Source: Nocardia sp. NBC_00416 | Lineage (GTDB): Bacteria > Actinomycetota > Actinomycetes > Mycobacteriales > Mycobacteriaceae | DNA length: 64,000 nt | Assembly: GCF_036032445.1 (NCBI RefSeq) | Contig: NZ_CP107932.1 | Coordinates: forward strand, 6,016,501-6,080,500 | Direction of reading: 5' to 3' | Part shown: positions 34,443-44,200 of the stretch, piece after piece | How the letters are laid out: every line of letters begins with the position of its first letter | How positions within the stretch are numbered: position 1 is the stretch's first letter | Position numbers and translations under genes: made by a program | Notes under the pieces: generated by a model | Database searches by the model: none | Told to the model about the DNA's origin: nothing | The model's input: only the letters and a program-made list of their open reading frames with translations

Positions 34443-36065
34443 ATGACCACCACCGTTTCGATCGTTACCGCTTTGGTCGGCGCCGTCCTGTTCGCCGCCG
34501 TCGGATACCTGATCGCCGGCGCCCGGCACGGTAGACGGCGAGCCGAAAACGAGACGGCGCGAACGCTTGCCGAAGAGCAGAGTCGTGCAGCCGGACGTCG
34601 CGCCGACGATCTGCGCGCCGAACGCAACCGCGCCACCGAACGCGCGGAGCGGTTGGAGCGTGAGAACGCAACGATGACCGCCGGGCGCCAGGGCCTCGAC
34701 GAGCAGCTCGGCCAGTTGCGGTCCGAGTTGAGTTCCACGCGCGCCGAACTGCATCGCGCGGAAGGGGAAGTCGAACGTTTGCGCGCCGAACTCGCATCGG
34801 CTGGGCCCGCCGCGGACGAAACCCGGCGTGCTTTGCGCGATTCCGAGCAGCGGGCGACAGCCCTGCACGCCGTCGAGGAACAGCTGCGGGTGCGGATCCA
34901 GGAGATGGACAACGAACTCACCGCCTTGCGTACGGAAATCCGTTCCCTCCGAGAAGATTCCACAACACAGCAGGCGCTCCGGAAGCAGATCGAGGAGATG
35001 AGCGAGCAGAACCTGCAGATGCAGAAGGAAGCATTCGAGGCCCTGGGTAATCAGCTGCTGACGCGTTCGCAGGAAACGCTGGTCTCCGCCGCCGAGTCCA
35101 AGCTGGCTGCGATCAGCAAACCGGTACACGAAGGGTTGGCCCAGATGGGTCGTCAGCTCAAGGATTTCGAAGTCAGCCGGACTTCGATCGAATCGCGATT
35201 GCAGCAAGAGATCAAAGGCCTGGCCGAGGAAAGTGTTCGCAACCGGATGCAGACCAGCACCCTGGTGCAGGCGCTGAAGCGGCCGCAGACCCGCGGACAG
35301 TGGGGCGAGATGCAACTCAAGCGCGCGGTCGAATTGGCGGGCATGGTCGAACACTGCGATTTCGACCTTCAGGTGACGGTTGTGGGCGAGGAATCCGCAC
35401 AGCGTCCCGATATGGTGATCAGGATGGCCGGCGGCAAGGACGCGATCGTGGATTCGAAGGTGCCGATGGAGGCGTTCGTCGCCGCTACCGAGGCCGCCGA
35501 CGAGGACGAAGCGCAGCGGTTGTGGATCGAGCACGGAAAACAGCTGCGGAAACATGTGGACGCGTTGTCCGGGAAGGGCTATCACGCGAAGTTCGAGCGT
35601 TCGCCCGAGTTCGTGATCCTGTTCGTGCCGAGTGAGTCCTTCCTGGCACCTGCGCTCGAGCACCACCGGGATCTCCTCGAACATGCTGCCGCCAAGCAGG
35701 TGCTCATCGCCACTCCGGTGACGCTGATCGCAGCCCTGCGGGCGATCGCATTCGGCTGGAAGCAGGAGGCATTGCACGCGAATATGCGCGAGATCCAGGA
35801 ACTCGGCACGTTGATCTACAACCGTCTGGCGACGATGGGTAAGCACCTGGAGACCCTCGGCACTGCTCTCGACAGTTCCGTGAAGGCATACAACGACGCA
35901 GTCGGCTCGATGGAGAGCAGGGTCCTGGTGACTGCGCGCAAGTTCCAAGATCTGAAACTCGTGGAGAAAGATCTTCCGGAACTGCGGCAGAGCGACCGGC
36001 TGACGCGGTCCTTCCGCAGTCCGGAACTGATCGAATCAGCTGCTACCGACCATATGCAGAACTGA
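34443..36065 (+). CDS. rmuC: DNA recombination protein RmuC homologue
   Basis: 540 residues. An N-terminal membrane helix (about 5-25), a long coiled coil (about 30-270), then the RmuC domain with a restriction-nuclease-like core: RGQWGEMQLKRAVELAGM near 284 and AIVDSKVPMEAF near 335 hold the predicted catalytic residues (D and DSK), and FVPSESFLAPAL and LIAALRAIAFGWKQE follow. In Escherichia coli, RmuC limits rearrangements at inverted repeats; members also occur in defence islands. The ATG at 34443 has GAGGAG 5 nt upstream. It is followed by the restriction-modification operon on the same strand, and both transcription units carry the same operator-like repeat. Confidence 0.88.
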   Translation: MTTTVSIVTALVGAVLFAAVGYLIAGARHGRRRAENETARTLAEEQSRAAGRRADDLRAERNRATERAERLERENATMTAGRQGLDEQLGQLRSELSSTRAELHRAEGEVERLRAELASAGPAADETRRALRDSEQRATALHAVEEQLRVRIQEMDNELTALRTEIRSLREDSTTQQALRKQIEEMSEQNLQMQKEAFEALGNQLLTRSQETLVSAAESKLAAISKPVHEGLAQMGRQLKDFEVSRTSIESRLQQEIKGLAEESVRNRMQTSTLVQALKRPQTRGQWGEMQLKRAVELAGMVEHCDFDLQVTVVGEESAQRPDMVIRMAGGKDAIVDSKVPMEAFVAATEAADEDEAQRLWIEHGKQLRKHVDALSGKGYHAKFERSPEFVILFVPSESFLAPALEHHRDLLEHAAAKQVLIATPVTLIAALRAIAFGWKQEALHANMREIQELGTLIYNRLATMGKHLETLGTALDSSVKAYNDAVGSMESRVLVTARKFQDLKLVEKDLPELRQSDRLTRSFRSPELIESAATDHMQN

Positions 36066-36090
36066 GCCAGCTGGTTGGGGTTAGTAGAAT

Positions 36091-36110
36091 CTGATATAGG
36101 GGGTTATCAG
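36091..36110 (+). promoter_or_regulatory. Operator-like inverted repeat upstream of the restriction-modification operon
   Basis: TGATA (36092-36096) and TATCA (36105-36109), extended to CTGATA/TATCAG on this copy, are separated by 8 bp, as at 34285-34302. It lies 72 bp upstream of the first gene of the operon. Confidence 0.55.
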
Positions 36111-36181
36111 CGTAGTGGACTTTGTCACCACCTGAAGGGCGGTATTCTCAGCATCGGCACATGAAAGGAGGGCAGGACACC

Positions 36182-38353
36182 ATGACAGGCGGACAGCATG
36201 CAACCTCCGGGGATGCCGGCACACGCGTCCTGGTGTCCATGTCCGAGATCGCCGCGATGGCCCGGGTTCGGCGGCCGGTGGTGTCCACTTGGCGGCGCCG
36301 GCACCGCGATTTCCCGGCACCGGCCACCGGGCAGGGTGACCGTCTTTTCTTCGACGGCGAACAGATCGCCCGGTGGCTCACCTCCACCGGCCTGGGCAAT
36401 GCCGACGCCGAACAGCTGCGCACCGAACTCGTGCTGTACGGAATTGCCGCAGTACAGCACAGTATGGCGGCCGGTCGATTCCACTCGGTCGAGATCCTCG
36501 GCGCTTTGCTCTGCCTCCGTCACCTCGATGAGAAACCACTGTGTGACAACACGGTGGACGGTACGCGCCGGCAGTCTGCGGACCGCCTACTGCGCCGGGC
36601 CGAACGCATGGACCCCGAGGACGAGTTCCTCCTGCGGGAACTCCGCGCCGCCGGCGAGCAGACCGCACCGCTGGCCGTGCTCGCGGAGGACATGGTCGAA
36701 GCTGCCTACAGCGAGCACGGCGCCTACGAATGGCTGCTCGCCCACCGCGCCCGCCTTGAGCTCCCTGATCTCACCGCCGACGCTGTCGTTCCCGAACTGT
36801 TGCGGTTGCTCATCGACCTCGCAGAGCTCCCGGCCCGGATAGAACGCGACGACTCGATAACCCTCGCAGATCCACACGCCCGGACCGGCGACCTGTTGGC
36901 CGGTTTAATCCGCGGCACAGACGATGCCGGTGAAATCACCGTCCTTGCCGCAGAACCCGACGAGCGTCTCGCCCGGGTCACCCGGCGCCGCCTGCTGCTC
37001 GCCGGAGTCGATGAGGTGTCGCTCGACGTCCAGATCGGTCGCGACCTCGACGAGGACATCGGTTACCCCGATATCCTCGTCACCCAACTCCCGTATCGTC
37101 CTGGCGAAAGTCGTAAGGCTCTCACCGCCCTCCAGGAGCTGGACCGTATCGCTGTCCTCCTCGGACCGGGCTGCACTGCCGTGGTACTGGGCCCGGCCGA
37201 CGCCCTGGTGGAAGCGCTGCGTGGTACCAGCGAAGCACAGGCCCGCGCCAAGCTGCTGCGGGCCGAGGTTGTGGAATCGGTCATCGCACTACCCGGCGGC
37301 CTACTCCCGTACCGGCCCGGATATCGTCCCGCGATCTGGACTCTCACTCGGGAACCTGTTGTCGCGACGAAAGGCTATGCCCTACTGATCGATATCAGCT
37401 CCGAGCCCCTCACCGAGCCGGTCCGCACCCGCCTCACCGAGGATGTCCTGCTCTGGCGCGCGGAAGGTTCCCGCAGGTTGGACGGACACGACCCGCGCTA
37501 CGGACGGGCCGTGGAAATCGAGAAACTCGATCGTGCTTTCGGAGCGCCACTCACCCCGACTGCACCGCCCACTTCGGAGATCCTGGCGCGGCATGTTCGC
37601 GAGCGGCCCGCCCTGATCGCGGACGCCGAAATCCGACTGGAGCAGGCCACCGTCCAAGCCCGCACGCACGAGGAGTCGCACGGCCGATATCGCGGCCATG
37701 TGGTCCACCGCGCGACCCCGCGCCCCGACCCGACAACCCTCGGGAAGCTCATCGCCCAGGGCCGAGTGACCAAGGTCAAGGGCCATCGCATCGCCGCGGA
37801 GCACACCGGCCCGGACGGGCACCATTACGTGATCGGCCCGGACGAGATCACCGGCCGAACTCCCCTCGGCGCCCGACGGCTCGACCGAATCACCCTCGTC
37901 ACCCACTACGAGCACGTCACGCTCACCGAACCCGGCGATATCGTCTACACCACCGCCCCGGAACTCGGTCTTCTCGTGGACGACGGTTTCCGCATTGCCG
38001 CTTTCCCTGCCCGGGTGCTGCGGGTGAATCCGGAGGCCCGAGCCCCCCTGACCCCCCGTGTCCTCGCCGCCTTGCTCGGCGCGGCCCGCGGCACGGCCCG
38101 TAGTCCGAGTGCGGTCCGTCCGGCCCGCCGCATCGAGGACTACCTGCTGCCCGATCTGAGCCCCGACGACGTGCGGCGTTTCGACGCCGTACTGGCCGAG
38201 ATCGAACAGCGTGAGCAACTGCTCCGCGCGCAAGCCGAGGTACTCGCCGAGGTGCGCCGGCTCACCGTCGCCGGACTCGCCGACGGCACCCTCACCATCG
38301 ACCCGACCATCACCACCGAACACCCAGGAAGAAGGAGCAATGCCCCCGCGTAA
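36182..38353 (+). CDS. Methylase-like protein with N-terminal HTH and C-terminal specificity-like domain
   Basis: About 723 residues. Residues about 15-60 (VSMSEIAAMARVRRPVVSTWRRRHRDFPAP) look like a helix-turn-helix. The middle resembles the N6-adenine methylase domain of HsdM, but motif I is DPHARTGDLL and motif IV, normally NPPY/F, is TQLPY near residue 300, so methyl transfer is unlikely. Residues about 510-640 (TTLGKLIAQGRVTKVKGHRI, LTEPGDIVYTT, FPARVLRV) look like a target-recognition domain, and about 650-700 is a coiled coil, as in HsdS. It is thus a catalytically degraded M-S fusion. AAGGAGG precedes the ATG at 36182. It overlaps hsdM by 14 bp. Possible roles: operon autoregulator, or a second DNA-reading subunit. 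Confidence 0.7.
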   Translation: MTGGQHATSGDAGTRVLVSMSEIAAMARVRRPVVSTWRRRHRDFPAPATGQGDRLFFDGEQIARWLTSTGLGNADAEQLRTELVLYGIAAVQHSMAAGRFHSVEILGALLCLRHLDEKPLCDNTVDGTRRQSADRLLRRAERMDPEDEFLLRELRAAGEQTAPLAVLAEDMVEAAYSEHGAYEWLLAHRARLELPDLTADAVVPELLRLLIDLAELPARIERDDSITLADPHARTGDLLAGLIRGTDDAGEITVLAAEPDERLARVTRRRLLLAGVDEVSLDVQIGRDLDEDIGYPDILVTQLPYRPGESRKALTALQELDRIAVLLGPGCTAVVLGPADALVEALRGTSEAQARAKLLRAEVVESVIALPGGLLPYRPGYRPAIWTLTREPVVATKGYALLIDISSEPLTEPVRTRLTEDVLLWRAEGSRRLDGHDPRYGRAVEIEKLDRAFGAPLTPTAPPTSEILARHVRERPALIADAEIRLEQATVQARTHEESHGRYRGHVVHRATPRPDPTTLGKLIAQGRVTKVKGHRIAAEHTGPDGHHYVIGPDEITGRTPLGARRLDRITLVTHYEHVTLTEPGDIVYTTAPELGLLVDDGFRIAAFPARVLRVNPEARAPLTPRVLAALLGAARGTARSPSAVRPARRIEDYLLPDLSPDDVRRFDAVLAEIEQREQLLRAQAEVLAEVRRLTVAGLADGTLTIDPTITTEHPGRRSNAPA

Positions 38354-39971
38354 ACGCGCCACCGGCCAAGCCGAACTGCCCGGTATTTCCAGCACCAAGG
38401 AAATCCAGGACATCCTCTGGAAGGCCGCCGACAAGCTCCGCGGATCGATGGACGCCGCCCAGTACAAGGAATTCGTCCTCGGCCTGGTCTTCCTGAAGTA
38501 CGTCTCCGACGCGTTCGCCGAACGCCGCGCCGAACTCGCTGCCGACCCCGAACTCGCCGAGATCCCCGCGCACCGCCGCGAGGACTTCCTCGAGGAGCGT
38601 GACGAATACGCGGAGAAGAATGTCTTCTGGGTGCCCCCGACCGCCCGCTGGGACTACATCGCCGAGAACGCCGGCAGCGCCGCGGAAGGCGTCGGCAAAC
38701 TCATCGACGACGCCATGAACCAGGTGATGAAGGCCAACAAGGCGCTCACTGGTGTGCTGCCGAAGATCTTCAACCGCGACAACGTCGACCAAAAGCGTCT
38801 CAAGGAACTGGTCGACCTGATTAGTGACGCGCGCTTCACGGGTCACGGTGATCGGCCGGCGCAGGATGTGCTCGGCGAGGTCTACGAATACTTTCTCGAG
38901 CGGTTCGCCCGCGCGGAAGGGAAACGAGCCGGCGAGTTTTATACGCCCGCGAGCGTAGTCCGCCTCATCGTCGAAGTATTGGAACCGTATAAGGGACGCG
39001 TCTACGATCCATGCTGCGGTTCCGGCGGTATGTTCGTGCAAGCAGAAAAATTTGTACTTCAACGTCAAGGGCGAGACCACATTCACGATCTTGCAATATA
39101 CGGTCAAGAATCAAATGAACGGACGTGGCGGCTCGCGAAAATGAATCTCGCAATTCACGGGCTGGACCCGAAAGGGATCGGCGACCACTGGGCGTTTACC
39201 AATGTGGACGACAAACATCCTGATCTCAGGGCAGACTTCGTCATGGCCAATCCGCCGTTCAACGACAATAACTGGAATCCTAGCCCAAGTGATCTGAAAT
39301 GGCGCTTCGGTGTACCGCCAAAGTCCAGTGATAACTACGCCTGGCTGCAACATATCGTGTCAAAACTGGGCGACCGTGGATCTGCTGGTGTGGTGCTGTC
39401 CAACGGCTCGATGACCAGCAAACTGTCCGGAGAAGGAGAGATTCGAGCCGCGATGGTCGATGCCGACCTCGTAGCTTGCATGGTCGCTTTGCCGGGCAAC
39501 CTGTTTCGGACCACAACTATCCCGGCGTGCTTGTGGTTCATGGCGAAAGACAAGTCGCCACAGGGGGCTAAGGCGCTCCAAGACCGCCGCAATGAAGTCC
39601 TGTTCATTGATGCCCGAGCGGTGGGCACCATGCTCGACCGGACTGAGCGGGTCTTCACCGATGCGGACCTCGAAAAGATCTCCGATGTATACCACGCGTG
39701 GCGCGGTACAAGGTCAGCGAAGGAGAAACATCTTTCATACGAAGACGTCCCTGGTTTCTGTAGTACTGCGTCTTTGGAAGAGATCGCTAAGAACGACTAT
39801 GTGCTTACGCCAGGAACCTATGTCGGCACAGTCAAAGTGGAGGAGGATCCCGACGCGGAACCGGTGGAGAAACGCCTTGCACGGTTAACGGATGAGCTTA
39901 GCGGACTTTTCGATGAGTCCTCAAGGCTGGATGCATTGGTGCGTGAACAGCTGGCGAGGATCAATGTCTAG
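38340..39971 (+). CDS. hsdM: Type I restriction-modification system DNA methyltransferase subunit
   Basis: 543 residues. An N-terminal HsdM helical domain (STKEIQDILWKAADKLRGSMDAAQYKEFVLGLVFLKYVSDAF) is followed by the methylase core: DPCCGSGGMFV (motif I, near 223) and ANPPFND (motif IV, near 304), both intact for N6-adenine methylation. It acts with HsdS to methylate host DNA and with HsdR in restriction. The ATG at 38340 lies inside the end of the preceding gene. hsdS starts 8 bp before its stop. From about 38,930 the DNA becomes markedly AT-richer, which points to replacement of the 3' part. Confidence 0.93.
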   Translation: MPPRKRATGQAELPGISSTKEIQDILWKAADKLRGSMDAAQYKEFVLGLVFLKYVSDAFAERRAELAADPELAEIPAHRREDFLEERDEYAEKNVFWVPPTARWDYIAENAGSAAEGVGKLIDDAMNQVMKANKALTGVLPKIFNRDNVDQKRLKELVDLISDARFTGHGDRPAQDVLGEVYEYFLERFARAEGKRAGEFYTPASVVRLIVEVLEPYKGRVYDPCCGSGGMFVQAEKFVLQRQGRDHIHDLAIYGQESNERTWRLAKMNLAIHGLDPKGIGDHWAFTNVDDKHPDLRADFVMANPPFNDNNWNPSPSDLKWRFGVPPKSSDNYAWLQHIVSKLGDRGSAGVVLSNGSMTSKLSGEGEIRAAMVDADLVACMVALPGNLFRTTTIPACLWFMAKDKSPQGAKALQDRRNEVLFIDARAVGTMLDRTERVFTDADLEKISDVYHAWRGTRSAKEKHLSYEDVPGFCSTASLEEIAKNDYVLTPGTYVGTVKVEEDPDAEPVEKRLARLTDELSGLFDESSRLDALVREQLARINV

Positions 39972-41202
39972 GGAAAATTTCGTACTATTGAAGGAATTGC
40001 TGCGAGACACAAAGGACGGAGATTGGGGTCAAGCAGAACCCTCAGACGACCACGTTGAAGTGCATGTTATCCGCGGAACCGATTTCCCTCGGGTGCGCAC
40101 AGGGAATAACATCACTGTCCCGGTGCGGTTTTTCTCAAAGCGAACTGCGCACCGGCGAATATTGGAACCAAATGACATACTAATCGAAACAGCAGGTGGA
40201 TCTCGCGATCGCCCCACAGGGCGAACGATGCTTGTCACCGAGGAAATTCTTGCCCGCCTGCCTGGAAAGGCTAGTTGCGCAAGTTTTGCCCGATTCTTGA
40301 GAGTCGACCCAAGCAAGGCTGATCCGCGTTACATATATTGGTACCTGCAGAACCTGTACAACAGTGGAGCAATGTGGCGCCATCAGGTCCAACATACTGG
40401 TGTAGCTCGATTTCAATACACAAGATTCGCAGAGACTGAGGAGATAGCCCTTCCTCCTTTCTATACTCAGCGTGCAGTTTCAGATATGCTATGCGCGCTG
40501 GATGACAAGATCGCGGTCAACGAGCGCATCGCAGCCACGGCACGTGAGATCAACGAGGCCGAGTTCGAGTACGTACTTGGTCAAGATGAAACAGAGACGG
40601 TGCTGCTCCGTGAGATTGCATCTAAAATCACCCGAGGTATTGCACCAAAATATTCCGACTCTGACGATGATCTGATCGTGTTGAACCAAAAATGTATCCG
40701 GGATGGGCGGGTTAATATGGCGCCTGCTAGGAGGACTTTGAGAGAAAAGGCGAGCCCTGTGAAACGCCTGAATCGCCACGATGTGCTGATAAATTCGACC
40801 GGCGTTGGCACATTGGGTCGTGTCGCCCTCTGGACACGAACTGAAGAGGCCACTGTCGACACGCACATCACTATCGTTCGATTCGACCAGGATAAGGTTG
40901 ACCAGGTTTGCGCCGGTTTTTCAGTCTTGCGCGCACAGCGAAACATTGAAGCCTTGGGTCAGGGGAGCACCGGCCAGACCGAACTCCGGCGAGTGCAATT
41001 GGAAAATTTGGAAGTTTCTCTCCCCACAATATCTCACCGGCCCGCGTTACGAGCAAAGCTCGACGCCCTGGAAGAGCGAGGCGGCGCAGCAATTCGCGAA
41101 TCGTGCACGCTGGCAGAATTGCGCGACACCCTTCTCCCTCAACTCATGTCCGGCAAGCTGCGCGTTCGTGACGCGGAGCGAATCGTGGAGTCATCGACAT
41201 GA
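39964..41202 (+). CDS. hsdS: Type I restriction-modification system specificity subunit
   Basis: 412 residues, normal for HsdS. It has two target-recognition halves: the first begins LLKELLRDTKDGDWGQ and ends with ALPPFYTQRAVSDMLCALDDKI; the second begins LLREIASKITRGIAPKYSD and ends LEVSLPTISHRPALRAKLDAL. Each half is followed by a helix that sets the spacing of the bipartite target. GTGTLGRVALWTR is typical. The target sequence cannot be read from the protein. The ATG at 39964 overlaps the hsdM stop; its own TGA overlaps the hsdR start. Base composition is clearly AT-richer than in hsdR. Confidence 0.92.
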   Translation: MSRENFVLLKELLRDTKDGDWGQAEPSDDHVEVHVIRGTDFPRVRTGNNITVPVRFFSKRTAHRRILEPNDILIETAGGSRDRPTGRTMLVTEEILARLPGKASCASFARFLRVDPSKADPRYIYWYLQNLYNSGAMWRHQVQHTGVARFQYTRFAETEEIALPPFYTQRAVSDMLCALDDKIAVNERIAATAREINEAEFEYVLGQDETETVLLREIASKITRGIAPKYSDSDDDLIVLNQKCIRDGRVNMAPARRTLREKASPVKRLNRHDVLINSTGVGTLGRVALWTRTEEATVDTHITIVRFDQDKVDQVCAGFSVLRAQRNIEALGQGSTGQTELRRVQLENLEVSLPTISHRPALRAKLDALEERGGAAIRESCTLAELRDTLLPQLMSGKLRVRDAERIVESST

Positions 41203-44200
41203 CCAGCAATACCCCCTTCGGTATCGGCGACAAGATGACCGAGTCAACCTGGGAGTTTCTCGCTCTCGACGAGCTCATGGAACTCTCCTGGAGGTGCTTG
41301 AACGGCAAGGGTATCGCGCCCGGCTCCGGGTACCGCAAGTCCTGGGACGATCTGATCCTGCATGACGAACTCCGCGCCGCCATCGAGCGCCTGAACCCCG
41401 ACCTCCCTCCGAGCGCAGTCGACGAGGCCCTCCGTATCGCCACCGACCCGTCGTCCACCGAGGCATTCCCCGAGAACAAGCAGGCCCATGCCCATCTCGT
41501 CTCCGGTATCCGCCTCACCTACACAGACGATTTCGGCGCCGAACAAACCCCCACGGTCCGCCTGGTCCAATTCACCGAGCCGGCCGAGAACACCTATCAC
41601 GCGGTCGACCAGGTCACCATCATGGACCGTGACTACAGCCGTCGCTTCGATATCGTCTTGTACGTCAACGGCTTACCGATGGTCGTCATCGAACTCAAGA
41701 GCGCCGCGGATGAACACGCGACGCTCAAAGACGCCCACGCGCAGCTCGCCACGTACGTCGCCGAGTTTCCTCTCGCCTTCCGCTACAACGTCCTGTGCCT
41801 GCTCTCCGACGGCATCACCGCCAAATACGGCACTACTTTCACCCCGTACGAGCATTTCGCCCCGTGGAATGTCGACGACGAAGGCCGCCGCGTCGACACC
41901 AACTCTCCCGATTACGACGGCCAGGATGCCCTGATTCTTGCGCTCCACGGCCTGTTCGAGCGCGAGCGCTTCCTCTCCCTGACAGCGAATTTCGTCAATT
42001 TCACTACCAGGACGAAACGCATCGCCAAGCCACACCAGTTCTTCGCCGTCACCGCCGCGGTCGAGGCGATCGTCGAGGCTTCACGCTCCACCGGCCAGGC
42101 CGGCGTGGTCTGGCACACTCAGGGCGCCGGTAAGTCCGAGGAAATGGTGGAAACCGCGGCCCAGGTCTCCCGCCATCCGTCGCTGAACAACCCGACCATC
42201 GTCGTCATCACCGACCGCAACGACCTCGACGATCAGCTCTACGACACCTTCCAGGACAGTCAGACGCTGCTCGGCCAGGCGCCTCGCCAGGTCGCGACTC
42301 GCGAGGAACTCCGCACCGAACTCGCCAACAACCGTGTCGGCGGCATCTATTTCACGACCCTGCAGAAGTTCGGGCGCACCAAAGAAGAACGCGACGCCGG
42401 CAAGGACCATCCCCGGCTCTCGGATCGCCGCAATATCGTGGTCATCGTCGACGAAGCGCACCGCTCCCACTACGACAACCTCGACGGTTACGCCCGCCAC
42501 CTGCGCGACGCCCTCCCTTACGCCACTTTCATCGCGTTCACCGGAACCCCGATAACCCGGGCGGAGGCCAACACCTACGAGGTCTTCGGCGACGAGATCG
42601 ACACCTACGACCTCAAACGCGCCGTCGATGACGAAGCCACCGTCCGTGTCTATCACGAACCCCGCGTCATCGACGTCTCCCTCCCGCCCGACGTCGACCC
42701 CGAGACCATCGACGAGAAGGCCAATGCCCTCACCGCGGAGATGGACGACGCCGAGCGCCGTCGTGCCATGCACTACGCCGCCACCATGAACACCATCTAC
42801 GGCGCCCCGGAACGCATCGCCACCCTCGCCGATGATCTGATCGAGCACTGGGAGCGGCGCCGGGAACTCATGCGCCCGCAGATCGGCGGACCAGGCAAAG
42901 CGATGATCGTCTGCGCGACGCGCGAAATCTGCGTCCGGCTGTTCGACGCACTGGCCGAGCGGCGGCCGACGTGGGTGAACAAGGAGGTCGACAAGGGCGT
43001 CATGAAGATCATCTACTCGGGTGACCTCGCCGACCCCGAGCATCTGCGGGTGCACGCCCTGCGCAAGTCTCAGCAGAAGGTCATCCAGGCACGCGCCAAG
43101 GATCCCGACGACGAACTCGAACTCCTCATCGTCCATTCGATGCTGCTCACCGGCTACGATGCACCCCCCATCCATACCCTCTACATGGACCGCCCCATGA
43201 AGGGCGCCAATCTCATGCAGGCCCTGGCCCGCGTGAACCGCCGCTTCCGAGGCAAGGAAGACGGCTTGCTCGTCGGCTACGCCCCGCTCACCGCGAACCT
43301 CACCAAGGCCCTGGCCGAATACTCCGCCAGTGACCGTGAGGACAAAACCCTCGGCGCCGAAATCGACCGCGCTATTACGGAAGTCAAGAACGAACTCGAC
43401 ACCATCAAGGGCCTATTGCGACCCAGCAACTGGGAGAAGCTCCTCGCCGACACCACCGTTCCCGAACCCCGTCGGCGCACCCTGCGCATCGTCTCGAACT
43501 ATCTACGCAGCCCAGCTACCCCCGGCAATCAGGTCGACCCCGGCACCAAACCCCTGTCCACCCGCTTCAAGGAAAGTGCCACCCGTCTCGACCGCTACTA
43601 CCGCATCTGCGCGTCGAGCCGCGAGATCGCCCAACGCTGCGAGGACCTCGGCAACTGGCGCCGCGATATCGCCTTCTTCAGCGAAGTCCGGGCCTGGATG
43701 ATCAAACTCGACGCCGCCGACCGGGAAGCGACCGGCCGGCCGGTCACCGCCGAGATCCGCCTCTACCTGCAGCAGCTGGCTGCTTCGGTGGTTGACGCCG
43801 ACGACATCACCGACCTCTACGAGCAGGCCGGGATCGGACGGGTCGATATCACCGACCTCAACGAATCCCAGCTCCGGAAACTCGCGCAATCCGATACCCC
43901 GCACCTGGTGATCGAGGCACTGCGCCGACTGATCCAGCAGAAAATGCGCGAGGTCACCAAACACAACGTCATCCGGCACGACAGTTTCGCCAAGCGCCTC
44001 GAGGGCCTGATGGACAACTATATGCGGCAGCAACTCGACAGTGCCGAGATGATTGCCCGCATCGCCGCGATTGCCAAGGATATCCTCGCCGAGGCCCGCC
44101 GTGGCGAACGCTTCGACCCGCCCCTGAACGAAGCCGAACTCGCCTTCTACGACGCCGTTGCCAACAACGACATGCAGAAGCTCATCAAAGGCGGCGACAC

